NCBI GenBank assembly: GCA_010206225.2
Contig: VIQU02000029.1
Location: 25,087-89,086, forward strand
Length of the DNA stretch: 64,000 nucleotides
DNA from: Lachnospiraceae bacterium MD308
GTDB lineage: Bacteria > Bacillota > Clostridia > Lachnospirales > Lachnospiraceae
Direction of reading: 5' to 3'
Both the position numbers and the translations under genes were made by a program. Numbering within the stretch: the first letter of the stretch is position 1; each line of letters starts with the position of its first letter. Below, piece after piece: positions 8,288 through 15,974 of this stretch. The notes under the pieces were generated by a model. That model was not told where the DNA came from, made no database searches, and saw only the letters and a program-made list of their open reading frames with translations.

Positions 8288-9661
8288 TTACCGATCAGAG
8301 CTGTTGCTTCGGTCTGGCTGTTCTTGTGCCTTTTTAGGCGGCTCTGTGCGCCCTAAATACTGGTTCAGGTTCTCCAGTTTCCGGTTCAGCGATTTCAATT
8401 CTTTCTCGCTGTTTTTGTAGGTGGCAGTCAGTTCTTTTTTCTGTGCGGTCAGCGCCTGATATTCCGATTTCAGCTTGTCGATGTTCAAGCCTTTTAAGGA
8501 AATGCCCGCCTGTTCCAGCATACGCCTTGCGCCGCCATAAAGGATGATCTGGCTCTCATGCTTACGGAAATAAGCGTCAGGGTTTTTGGACTTCTTATAG
8601 GCGGTATGATACGCTTTATTTGCCTTGTACTGCTCCGCATATTTGATAATTTCCGCAAGGTCTTTGATGCGGTTCTCCAGCTTGCGGACAGTCTGTTTTG
8701 CTTCCTTCCCGGTGGCGGCTGTGGTGGCGATTTTCTGCTCTAATTCTTTTATAGAGCCTGCTTCATTATATGCCTGTGCCGCAATCTTTAAATTCTCAAC
8801 CGCCGCCCACCTCTGCAGCCCCGGACTGTTCTGGAATTTCTCATCAGAGGTGTCAATCAATCTCTTATCTGCGTAATCCCTTTTCGGGATAACTGCCTTC
8901 CGTTCCCGTTTCAGTTCAATCCGTTCTTTGATGCGCTCCTTCGTGTATTCCTTTCCAAGTGACTTGATGCTGCCACGCACAAAACGGTCTTTGCCAAGTG
9001 GACGGAAGGAGATAAATTTGAGGGCATCTTCCCCAAAAGTTTCGCCTTTTATCTCATAGCCTTTCGCCCGCATCAGGAGCAGAAATTCTTCATAAGTAGA
9101 GGATGCTTTTATGGCGGCGTTGATGTCCTTTCTAATCTGTGTTTTCCATGCGGTACTGTTCTTATCCGCCTGCCATTCGTTGTATTTTTTTCCACGCTCT
9201 CCACCGGGGATAATGACGGAAAGGTTATGCTCGCTGCACAGCTCGTCACTTAATTTTCGTATGCGGTAATAGCTTTGTTTACAGTCATGGTATTTGTTGT
9301 GTTCCATGTTGTCGGCGGCACAGAAAATGATGTGGTTATGGACGTGACCTTTATCAATATGTGTGGTGACAACATAAGAATATTTTCCCTCTAAAACTTT
9401 GTCCGCAAGCTCCTTCCCGATCTGGTGCGCTTCCTCAAAGCTGACCTCACCGGGAGCGAAAGCCTGTATCAGATGATATGCTTTATTGGGGCTGTTTTCC
9501 CGGCAGTGGTCTAAGGTATATTTAAAGTCAATCGCTGCGGTTTCCGGCGCACAGGCATAGGAAGAAATGTAGATGCTTTCGTCCGTTTTGTCCGGATTGC
9601 ATATGTAGTCTACCGCTTTATCAACGGTTGCTGTGATAGCATGGATTTTTGTGACTGCCAT
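8288..9661 (-). CDS. MobP-type relaxase (MobA/VirD2 family)
   Basis: A 457-residue conjugative relaxase that would nick and covalently bind DNA at oriT. The metal-binding histidine motif THIDKGHVHNHIIF is clear (H101, H106, H108), and the N-terminus (VDYICNPDKT) fits family motif I with its Tyr. The C-terminal half is a lysine/glutamate-rich coiled coil (about 290-440), common in mobilisation relaxases. It begins inside the mobC gene (52-base overlap), so the two are co-translated. No type IV secretion genes are present in the window, so transfer would need a helper. Confidence 0.92.
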   Translation of the reverse strand: MAVTKIHAITATVDKAVDYICNPDKTDESIYISSYACAPETAAIDFKYTLDHCRENSPNKAYHLIQAFAPGEVSFEEAHQIGKELADKVLEGKYSYVVTTHIDKGHVHNHIIFCAADNMEHNKYHDCKQSYYRIRKLSDELCSEHNLSVIIPGGERGKKYNEWQADKNSTAWKTQIRKDINAAIKASSTYEEFLLLMRAKGYEIKGETFGEDALKFISFRPLGKDRFVRGSIKSLGKEYTKERIKERIELKRERKAVIPKRDYADKRLIDTSDEKFQNSPGLQRWAAVENLKIAAQAYNEAGSIKELEQKIATTAATGKEAKQTVRKLENRIKDLAEIIKYAEQYKANKAYHTAYKKSKNPDAYFRKHESQIILYGGARRMLEQAGISLKGLNIDKLKSEYQALTAQKKELTATYKNSEKELKSLNRKLENLNQYLGRTEPPKKAQEQPDRSNSSDR

Positions 9662-9951
9662 ACCTGTTTCATCAACTCCTTTACTTCGTCCATATCTTCC
9701 TGATAGACGTGGTTTGTGCTGTTAATTCTTTTCGCAATCTGGTTCAGGCTGGAGCTGATCCGCCCCAGTTCCGTATTGTATTCCCGTAAAAAACTGTAAT
9801 CCACGTCATAGACATATCCGTATAAAATCAGCTTCCGCATAAAAGCTGATTTGCTTTTCATGCCGGATAGCTTAAACTTCTCGTCAAGGATATACTGCTC
9901 TTTATCATCTAAGTGAAATTCGTTTCGGTTGGTTCGTGTCCTGCTTGCCAT
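9610..9951 (-). CDS. mobC: Relaxosome accessory protein MobC
   Basis: A 113-residue protein when started at ATG 9951, which has AGAAAGGA upstream; an in-frame ATG at 9981 lacks a site. It has the RNEFHLDDKEQYILDEKFKL ribbon-helix-helix-like N-terminus, then SKSAFMRKLILYG and a helical LGRISSSLNQIAKRIN segment typical of MobC. It would bind oriT and assist the relaxase encoded immediately downstream. The probable oriT region lies upstream, between 10141 and 10270. Confidence 0.88.
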   Translation of the reverse strand: MASRTRTNRNEFHLDDKEQYILDEKFKLSGMKSKSAFMRKLILYGYVYDVDYSFLREYNTELGRISSSLNQIAKRINSTNHVYQEDMDEVKELMKQVWQSQKSMLSQQPLIKR

Positions 9952-10140
9952 TTTTACATCGTCCTTTCTAAATTTGGGCATAAAAAAACTGCTGTAACTT
10001 GTCCGGTTTACAACAGTCTGGTTTCGTGTCTGTTCAGTTGTTTTGGATAGAATTATCCATGTGTTATTGTAGCAAATCTGCGGGAGAAGGTCAAGGACTG
10101 GCAGAGAAAAAACGGAAAGAAAAGCAAAGAGGGTTAGGGA

Positions 10141-10270
10141 TACTTCCCTATGGAAATTTCATCATACGGACGGTAGGGAGGTATGGGGAATTTCGCCTAT
10201 GTGTCCGTACATAGGCAGTGCTTGCTATTCTTGCTATTTTTGTCTTTCGACACTCCCGGAGGGTGTGTCG
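10141..10270. other. Candidate oriT region
   Basis: This non-coding stretch upstream of mobC contains stacked inverted repeats: 7-bp arms CCTATGT/ACATAGG (10196-10202 and 10209-10215), and CGACACTCCC/GGGTGTGTCG (10248-10257 and 10261-10270) with a GGA loop. Position next to mobC and the hairpin style fit an origin of transfer. The nic site cannot be assigned by eye. Confidence 0.5.
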
Positions 10271-10384
10271 CTTTAAGCTCTTTCATACTATCATATAGGG
10301 TAGTTGCTACCTAAAAAGTGCGTTCTTGTATTGACAGCGGCAGAATGTTATTTTTAAGTCTGAATAAGAAGGAAAGGATATGGG

Positions 10385-11413
10385 ATGATGAAAAATATAG
10401 AAATTGGCTCAATTCGTCCGCCGTCAGAGAGTGAAAGCCTGCTTGTCCGAGTGACCAGAGGATGCCATTGGAATAAGTGCTATTTTTGTGGACTATACAA
10501 ATCTATGAATTTTTCCATGCGTCCGATTGAAGATACCATACAGGATATTAAGGAACAGGCGGCATTATATCAGGGAAGAAAATTCAAATCATGTTTTTTG
10601 CAGGACGGGGATGCGCTGGTATTAAAAACGGATTATCTGCTCCGTATTTTGGATGCGCTAAATAAGTATTTTCCTGATTTGGAGTATATAACTTCCTATG
10701 CTCGTGCTGACAGCATCACACGAAAAAGTCCGGCAGAATTACAGGGACTTCGGCAAGCGGGACTAAATCATCTGTACTGCGGTATGGAAACCGGATCGGA
10801 TAAGATATTACAGCTTATCAACAAAGGCTTCCATGCAGATACCGTTGTGGAAAGCGGGTGTATGGCAAAAGACGCTGGCATGATTTTATCAGAGTTTATA
10901 TTGCTTGGGATTGGTGGAAAAGAGCTTTCAAAAGAAAATGCAATCCAGACAGCGGAAGCACTTAATGTGATTCAGCCGGATTTTATTCGTGTCCATGCAA
11001 CGGGAATAAAACCGGAGTCTAAAATGTGGGAGTTTGTTCAGGGAGGTTCTTTCACATTACAGTCCGAAGAAGAAATAATGATAGAGCAAAAATTATTCTT
11101 GGAGAAGCTGCTTGAAATGGACAGCTATTATGTGAATGAACATATCGTCAATTTGTTGTTGGAGGTCAGGGGAAAGCTGCAAACGGATAAAATGGAAATG
11201 CTGTCTGCCATAGATAATTTTTTAGGCTTGCCGGAAGATGAAAAACTTTTATTTATTGTAGGCAGGCGGCTCAATATTTTCTTTTTGCTGGACGATTTGA
11301 AAAATCCGGAATTATATCGAAAAGCACAGGAATGTATGGAGCAAATTTTACAGAAAAATCCGCAGGTAGATTTCACCAGACTTTGTAATTATGTCAGGCA
11401 ATCACAGATTTAG
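10385..11413 (+). CDS. Radical SAM protein
   Basis: A 342-residue protein with a radical-SAM iron-sulfur site near the N-terminus (TRGCHWNKCYFCG), a Cx4Cx2C spacing instead of the usual Cx3Cx2C. The variant is known in some Elp3/HemN/YgiQ-like members. Other barrel motifs are present, including GMETGSDKILQLINKGF (SAM-binding strand) and LSEFILLGIGGKE. It would cleave S-adenosylmethionine to start a radical reaction; the substrate is unknown. The gene stands alone, with GAAGGAAAGG upstream and a strong terminator after it, and may be cargo of the mobile element. Confidence 0.85.
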   Translation: MMKNIEIGSIRPPSESESLLVRVTRGCHWNKCYFCGLYKSMNFSMRPIEDTIQDIKEQAALYQGRKFKSCFLQDGDALVLKTDYLLRILDALNKYFPDLEYITSYARADSITRKSPAELQGLRQAGLNHLYCGMETGSDKILQLINKGFHADTVVESGCMAKDAGMILSEFILLGIGGKELSKENAIQTAEALNVIQPDFIRVHATGIKPESKMWEFVQGGSFTLQSEEEIMIEQKLFLEKLLEMDSYYVNEHIVNLLLEVRGKLQTDKMEMLSAIDNFLGLPEDEKLLFIVGRRLNIFFLLDDLKNPELYRKAQECMEQILQKNPQVDFTRLCNYVRQSQI

Positions 11414-11420
11414 GATAATA

Positions 11421-11467
11421 AGAGAACCCGCATAGCTGTTTCAAGTTTGCTGTGCAGGTTCTTTTTT
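11421..11467 (+). terminator. Terminator of radical SAM gene
   Basis: AGAACC-GCA-AGC pairs with GCT-TGC-GGTTCT (11423 to 11462) and is followed by TTTTT. It is immediately after the stop codon. Confidence 0.85.
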
Positions 11468-11492
11468 GTCATAAGGATAGTCAATAAAATAA

Positions 11493-11855
11493 TTATTTTT
11501 TGCTTTGGGAAGGACAGCATACGGGCTGTATATCCAATCCGTCCAAATATGCTGTTCCCCAATCACACATGGCGTTCAGTACAGGTATGATGCTTTTCCC
11601 AAAGGCAGTAAGAGAGTAGATTGTTTTAGGCGGTTTTTCAGGAATCACTTCTCTGTTTATCATGCCGCAATCTTCTAAATCATGGAGCTGACCGGAGAGC
11701 ATTTTGGGGGTTGCATTTGGGATAAGGCGTTGCAGTTCCATGTAGTGTAATGGCTGTGATTTTAAATGCCACAATACCAGCGGTTTATATTTCCCTCCAA
11801 TCAGGGACAGGGTAGCTTCTACGGGACAGTTAAATTGTTTTTGTTCTGCTTTCAT
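11493..11855 (-). CDS. HxlR-family transcriptional regulator
   Basis: A 120-residue winged-helix regulator started at ATG 11855, which has TTAGGAG seven bases upstream; an upstream in-frame start at 11906 has no site. Family hallmarks are CPVEATLSLIGGKYKPLVLW and a helix-turn-helix with MELQRLIPNATPKMLSGQL. HxlR proteins sense reactive aldehydes, disulfide or redox stress. It is divergent from the nitroreductase gene at 12002, with an inverted repeat between, so it probably controls that gene and itself. Confidence 0.9.
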   Translation of the reverse strand: MKAEQKQFNCPVEATLSLIGGKYKPLVLWHLKSQPLHYMELQRLIPNATPKMLSGQLHDLEDCGMINREVIPEKPPKTIYSLTAFGKSIIPVLNAMCDWGTAYLDGLDIQPVCCPSQSKK

Positions 11856-11884
11856 TTTGGTTCTCCTAACTGCAAGGGTGCTAT

Positions 11885-11911
11885 CTTTTTTGAAAGTATC
11901 TATCAAAAAAG
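11885..11911. promoter_or_regulatory. Probable HxlR operator
   Basis: Perfect 9-bp inverted repeat CTTTTTTGA (11885-11893) and TCAAAAAAG (11903-11911) with a 9-base spacer. It sits in the divergent interval between the HxlR gene and the nitroreductase gene. Confidence 0.55.
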
Positions 11912-12001
11912 TGCAATCTTGCGGAATTATATTTCAGCGTTACAATAGAGTTGTCAGTTGGTTTGGCATACTAAATATAACATAAGAAAGGACTTGATAC
12001 T

Positions 12002-12520
12002 ATGGATTTTTTAAACATTGCAAAACAGCGTTTCTCTGTACGCAGCTACACAGATCAGGCGGTGGAAAAGGAAAAACTGGATAAGATTCTGGAAGCTGCC
12101 CATGTAGCTCCAACCGCCGCAAACCTCCAGCCTGTGCATCTGATTGTGGTGCAGAGCAAAGAAGGACTTGAAAAGATAGGACAGGGGGCAAACCTCTACG
12201 GTGCGCCGCTGGCAATCATCGTCTGCGCTGACCATGAAAAGGCGTGGGTGCGCCCGTTTGATAAGAAGCAGACAGGTGATATTGACACCTCCATTCTGAC
12301 AGACCACATGATGCTGCAGGCTACGGAGCTGGGACTTGGCTCTGTATGGATTTGCTATTTCAAGCCGGATGTTATCAGAAAGGAATTTGGACTTCCTGAA
12401 AATCTGGAACCCGTCAATATCCTTGCGGTTGGTTATTCGGATGAAGAAGTCGCTGATCCGGAACGCCATAAAGATATGCGTATTCCGATAAGCCAGTTGG
12501 TATCCTACGAAAATCTGTAA
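12002..12520 (+). CDS. Nitroreductase-family flavoprotein
   Basis: A 172-residue FMN-dependent oxidoreductase of the nitroreductase fold. Visible features are the N-terminal FMN-binding RFSVRSYTDQAVEKEKL, AAHVAPTAANLQPVHLIVV, and the C-terminal LGLGSVWICYF and AVGYSDEE strands. It would reduce nitro compounds, quinones or related electrophiles with NAD(P)H. Length is normal. AAAGGACTTGATACT precedes the ATG. The divergent HxlR regulator and the intervening repeat suggest redox-stress induction. Confidence 0.9.
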   Translation: MDFLNIAKQRFSVRSYTDQAVEKEKLDKILEAAHVAPTAANLQPVHLIVVQSKEGLEKIGQGANLYGAPLAIIVCADHEKAWVRPFDKKQTGDIDTSILTDHMMLQATELGLGSVWICYFKPDVIRKEFGLPENLEPVNILAVGYSDEEVADPERHKDMRIPISQLVSYENL

Positions 12521-12583
12521 TAGGAGCGATTGCAAATATTTAAACATGACAGGCAGTGCGCACAGCGTACTGTCCGTTGTGCT

Positions 12584-12907
12584 TTATGGATGTCTTTCAG
12601 AAATATGCGCATAGGTTTCTTCCAGAATCCATTGAATGTGTTCGTCCTGAATACTGTAAAAGACCTTTTTACCGTCCTTGCGGGAACGGACTAACCTTGC
12701 AATGCGAAGTTCGTGTAGCTGGTGGGATATGGCAGATTCGGTGACTTCGATTTTCTTTGCAAGCTCGCTCACACAATATTCCTGCTTCATCAGATGCCAA
12801 AGTATTTTCATTCGGGTGTAATCGCCCATTGCTTTGTGTAATTCTGTTAATTGTTCCAGTTCGGAAGAATTGGGGACAGAAAAAATGGTTTTGTTTGTTT
12901 GATTCAT
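12584..12907 (-). CDS. ArsR/SmtB-family repressor
   Basis: A 107-residue winged-helix protein with LHKAMGDYTRMKILWHL, the recognition region CVSELAKKIEVTESAISHQL and the wing RSRKDGKKVFYSI. One Cys precedes the recognition helix (EYCVSEL), without a second vicinal Cys, so the metal site is not the CadC type. The C-terminal helix (EHIQWILEETYAHISERHP) carries His/Glu residues like an alpha-5 site. It is divergent from a second ArsR gene at 12993 and near the Cd/Zn ATPase, which it may control. Confidence 0.88.
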   Translation of the reverse strand: MNQTNKTIFSVPNSSELEQLTELHKAMGDYTRMKILWHLMKQEYCVSELAKKIEVTESAISHQLHELRIARLVRSRKDGKKVFYSIQDEHIQWILEETYAHISERHP

Positions 12908-12937
12908 AGTATTGCTCCAATCTTATGTATAAGCTGT

Positions 12938-12966
12938 TTGACAGACCAAAGGTATATGAGTATCAT
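12938..12966 (+). promoter_or_regulatory. Promoter of second ArsR gene
   Basis: TTGACA (12938-12943), 17-base spacer, TATCAT (12961-12966). The dyad-like ATATGAGTATCATA at the -10 could be the ArsR operator that shuts the promoter. Confidence 0.7.
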
Positions 12967-12992
12967 AATTTTATCTGGAAGGGGGTGGTTAA

Positions 12993-13358
12993 ATGCCACA
13001 TTATAACTTACCTCACAATCATGGACAGAATATTGAGAAAGTCCTAGATAAGATTCCACCTGCAGAACGGTTCAGAGATATAGCGTTTTTGTTCCAGCAG
13101 TTAGACGATCCTACAAGGCTGCGGATTTTGTGGCTGTTATGCCATTGTGAGGAATGTGTCTGTAATATAGCGGCGGCTGTTGATATGAGCGCACCTGCTG
13201 TGTCGCACCACCTTCGGGTTTTAAAGAAAAGCGGGATTATATCAAGCCGGAGGGAAGGAAAGGAAGTATACTATTCTCTGTCTAAAACGCCACAGGCGAA
13301 ATTGCTGCACCGTTCCATAGATGCTTTGTTTGAAATGTCCTGTCCAACCGATATTTAA
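12993..13358 (+). CDS. ArsR/SmtB-family metal sensor (CadC/CmtR-like)
   Basis: A 121-residue repressor with LDDPTRLRILWLL, then CHCEECVCNIAAAVDMSAPAV, which contains the ECVC-type metal-binding loop before the recognition helix, and the wing SSRREGKEVYYSL. The cysteine arrangement suits Cd(II), Pb(II) or Zn(II). The N-terminus is His-rich (MPHYNLPHNHGQ), which may add ligands. Convergent with the Cd/Zn ATPase gene and sharing its terminator; the pair likely forms a metal-responsive unit. Confidence 0.9.
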   Translation: MPHYNLPHNHGQNIEKVLDKIPPAERFRDIAFLFQQLDDPTRLRILWLLCHCEECVCNIAAAVDMSAPAVSHHLRVLKKSGIISSRREGKEVYYSLSKTPQAKLLHRSIDALFEMSCPTDI

Positions 13359-13360
13359 GA

Positions 13361-13392
13361 AAATGCGCTACCTTGTGGGGTGTAGCGCATTT
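13361..13392. terminator. Bidirectional terminator between arsR and cadA
   Basis: AAATGCGCTA (13361-13370) pairs with TAGCGCATTT (13383-13392), with ACC/GGT extension. T-rich sequence follows on both strands between the convergent genes. Confidence 0.75.
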
Positions 13393-13414
13393 CTGTTGTG
13401 TTTTTAAATTGACT

Positions 13415-15277
13415 TTAATCAGAAACGGGGGATACTTTTACCCGCATTGCCCGGATTGCGTTCAAGATTGCAATAACGGAAACACCAACATCGGCAAATA
13501 CCGCCGCCCACATATTGGCATATCCTAAAGCTCCTAAAATCAACACTAAAAACTTAATACCCAAAGCAAATACAATGTTCTGGTTTGCGATGCGGATTGT
13601 CTTTCGGGCAATCTTCATAACTGCGGCAATTTTTGAAGGCTCATCTGTCATTAAGACCACATCTGCGGCTTCGATAGCGGCATCAGAGCCAAGACCGCCC
13701 ATAGCGATACCGACATCTGCCCTTGCCAGTACGGGGGCATCATTGATTCCGTCCCCGACAAAGACAAGTTTGCCTTTTTCTGTTTTTTCCCTTAACAGTG
13801 CTTCTACCCGGTCAACTTTGTCGGCGGGGAGCAGCTCGGTATAAGCCTGATCCAGTCCAAGACGCCCCGAAACTTTCTGTCCTACTGCGTCAGCATCTCC
13901 GGTCAGCATAACCGTTTTCCGTATGCCAGAAGATTTGAGTTGACGGATTGCCGCCGGAGCGTCTGGCTTGATTTCATCTTCTATGACAATCGAACCGGAA
14001 TACTTTCCGGCACAGGCGAGATAAATCACCGTTCCAACTGCACCTGAAGGCTGGTAGCGGATATGTTCCCGTTCCATGAGCTTTGCATTTCCCGCAAGGA
14101 CTTTCTTTCCGTCTATTACTGCCTGTACGCCATGACCTGCAATCTCCTGAACATCAGATATGCGGTTCTGGACTATTTTTTTGCCATAGGCTTTTTTGAT
14201 GGAAGCAGAAATAGGATGGTTGGAATAATCCTCTGCGTATGCCGCAAGTTCTAAAAGCTGTGTTTCGTCCATGCCCACAGGATGGATTTCACTGACTGCA
14301 AAAGAGCCTTTTGTGAGTGTGCCTGTCTTATCAAATACAACCATTTCGGCATGAGCTAAGGATTCCAGATAATTACTGCCTTTTACAAGGACACCGATTT
14401 TCGATGCGCCGCCGATGCCGCCAAAGAAACTTAACGGGATAGAGATTACCAGCGCACAGGGGCAGGAGATTACAAGGAACGTCAAAGCACGATAAATCCA
14501 TATGCTAAAGGACTGACCAGTGATAACCGGCGGCAATATGGCAAGAGCCAGAGCCGCAAATACCACTGCCGGGGTGTAGTAACGTGCAAAGCGTGTGATA
14601 AAATTCTCTGTCCTGCCTTTTTTATCGCTTGCATTTTCTACTAAATCAAGGATTTTTGCTACGGTGGATTCCCCGAACTCCTTTGTTGTGCGAATAGATA
14701 AAATGCCTGTCTGGTTAATGCAGCCGCTGATGACTTCCGCACCCGGAGCAACCTCACGAGGCATGGATTCTCCGGTCAGTGCAGAGGTATCCAAAGCAGA
14801 AACGCCATTTATAATGATACCGTCCAAAGGGATTCGCTCACCGGGTTTTACAACAATGGTATCTCCAATAGAAACTTCTTCCGGATCAACCTGTACCAGT
14901 TTCCCGTCCCGTTCCACGTTTGCGTAATCCGGGCGGATGTCCATTAGGCTTGCAATGGATTTACGGGATTTGGAAACTGCATAAGACTGAAACCATTCCC
15001 CTACCTGATAAAACAGCATGACAGCTACGCCTTCGGAATGTTCCCCTAAAATCAGTGCGCCAATCGTTGCTATCGTCATTAGGAAATTTTCGTCAAATAC
15101 CTGACCGCTTAATATGTTTGTAATGGCTTTCCAGACAATATCCCAACCGATTACCACATAACAGGCTAAGAATATGCCCATTTCCGCCAGCTCCGGAAGA
15201 TGGAGCAGACTGCCTGCAAGAAACAGGACTGCCGCTGCAATAATGCGGATTAATAAATGTTTTTGTTTTCGTGTCAT
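13415..15277 (-). CDS. cadA: Cd/Zn-type heavy-metal P1B ATPase
   Basis: A 620-residue efflux ATPase. Motifs in order: TGES phosphatase loop, SCPCALVIS transport site (about 271), DKTGTLT phosphorylation site (about 315), SNHPIS of the HP box, and GDGINDAP (about 506). The CPC with downstream features fits Zn/Cd/Pb transport (ZntA/CadA class). Unlike most relatives it has no N-terminal HMA domain; the upstream gene at 15427 supplies a separate HMA protein. Expelling Cd/Zn across the membrane with two ArsR sensors next door makes a resistance cassette. Confidence 0.92.
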   Translation of the reverse strand: MTRKQKHLLIRIIAAAVLFLAGSLLHLPELAEMGIFLACYVVIGWDIVWKAITNILSGQVFDENFLMTIATIGALILGEHSEGVAVMLFYQVGEWFQSYAVSKSRKSIASLMDIRPDYANVERDGKLVQVDPEEVSIGDTIVVKPGERIPLDGIIINGVSALDTSALTGESMPREVAPGAEVISGCINQTGILSIRTTKEFGESTVAKILDLVENASDKKGRTENFITRFARYYTPAVVFAALALAILPPVITGQSFSIWIYRALTFLVISCPCALVISIPLSFFGGIGGASKIGVLVKGSNYLESLAHAEMVVFDKTGTLTKGSFAVSEIHPVGMDETQLLELAAYAEDYSNHPISASIKKAYGKKIVQNRISDVQEIAGHGVQAVIDGKKVLAGNAKLMEREHIRYQPSGAVGTVIYLACAGKYSGSIVIEDEIKPDAPAAIRQLKSSGIRKTVMLTGDADAVGQKVSGRLGLDQAYTELLPADKVDRVEALLREKTEKGKLVFVGDGINDAPVLARADVGIAMGGLGSDAAIEAADVVLMTDEPSKIAAVMKIARKTIRIANQNIVFALGIKFLVLILGALGYANMWAAVFADVGVSVIAILNAIRAMRVKVSPVSD

Positions 15278-15312
15278 TAGAATACTCCTTTCATAAATCA
15301 GGCGTTTTCGTT

Positions 15313-15348
15313 AAAAAAACACCGGATGCCAGAAATGGCAGCCGGTGT
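15313..15348 (-). terminator. Hairpin between HMA gene and cadA (attenuator or terminator)
   Basis: On the minus strand, ACACCGG-TGCCA/TGGCA-CCGGTGT is followed by seven Ts. It lies between co-oriented hma and cadA genes, so partial termination would give more HMA protein than ATPase. Confidence 0.65.
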
Positions 15349-15426
15349 CCAGTTCGTGTTGCGTCATGCCCATAAAGGAACACGATGCGTTTGGCAGATG
15401 CCACTTAACGGTTATGCCTGATCTGT

Positions 15427-15645
15427 TTATGCTTTTACTGTTACGTCCGGCTCGATTTTTTTAATCAGTGCCTTTGCTTCATTCAGTATGGCATCAAATC
15501 TGTCATCAGGTGCTTCCAACACCATTTTTTGACCGAGGAAGTTGACGGATACACTGGTTACACCGTCAATTTTCTGTACGGCGTTCTGAATCTTATCTGC
15601 ACAGTGACCGCAATCCAAGTCGATAAGTTTGATTGTTTTTTTCAT
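15427..15645 (-). CDS. Heavy-metal-associated (HMA) domain protein
   Basis: A 72-residue ferredoxin-like metal chaperone with the CxxC site LDCGHCADKIQNAV and INGVTSVSVNF-type strand (here KIDGVTSVSVNF). ATG 15645 follows AAAGGTGG at good spacing; an upstream GTG overlaps that site and is unlikely. The His inside the CxxC (CGHC) is seen in Zn/Cd-linked HMA domains. It appears to replace the N-terminal HMA domain missing from the downstream ATPase. Confidence 0.85.
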   Translation of the reverse strand: MKKTIKLIDLDCGHCADKIQNAVQKIDGVTSVSVNFLGQKMVLEAPDDRFDAILNEAKALIKKIEPDVTVKA

Positions 15646-15677
15646 GGAATAATCCACCTTTCTAAAAAAATTTGTTT

Positions 15678-15699
15678 AGTTGGTTTGGCATGGCTGAAC
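15678..15699. promoter_or_regulatory. Putative metal-regulator site upstream of HMA gene
   Basis: Contains AGTTGGTTTGGCAT, identical over 14 bases to 11956-11969 upstream of the nitroreductase gene, and TTTGGCATGGCTGAA, similar to TTAGGCATGGCTAA at 18913-18926 upstream of the MATE gene. The last resembles DtxR-family boxes. The regulator is not known. Confidence 0.4.
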
Positions 15700-15861
15700 A
15701 ATTAAAGAGATGTTTAATCGTTCTGCGCAAAGTATAGTCACCAATCCGCCATAAGTCAATGGGTTTGAAGGCGGTATTTCTCTTTGGAGCATAAAACCTT
15801 CTGATTGGATTTTTGTAAAAAAAGAAATTGCTTTTCGGATAAAAAAAGCTCCTTTTCAGAG

Positions 15862-15891
15862 CAGACAAAAGGAAAATCGGGTGTTTATAAT
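15862..15891 (+). promoter_or_regulatory. copA promoter
   Basis: CAGACA (15862-15867), 18-base spacer, TATAAT (15886-15891). The CsoR-type operator lies about 20 bases downstream, suitable for blocking elongation or promoter escape. Confidence 0.6.
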
Positions 15892-15910
15892 GAAAAACGG
15901 TAACAGCTCC

Positions 15911-15933
15911 AGTCCCCTACGGGGGAGGGGTAC
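15911..15933. promoter_or_regulatory. CsoR operator
   Basis: The G-tract dyad GTCCCCTACGGGGGAGGGG-TAC fits the C-rich/G-rich boxes bound by CsoR-family copper sensors. It is between the copA promoter and start, and a csoR gene closes the operon. Confidence 0.65.
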
Positions 15934-15974
15934 AACATACTGTTACAAATTTAGAAAAGAAAGAAGGGATAATT

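Noticed and set aside
10331..10360. TTGACA promoter for the radical SAM gene
   Set aside because: The -35 is perfect but no acceptable -10 lies at 16-18 bases, so it was not listed.
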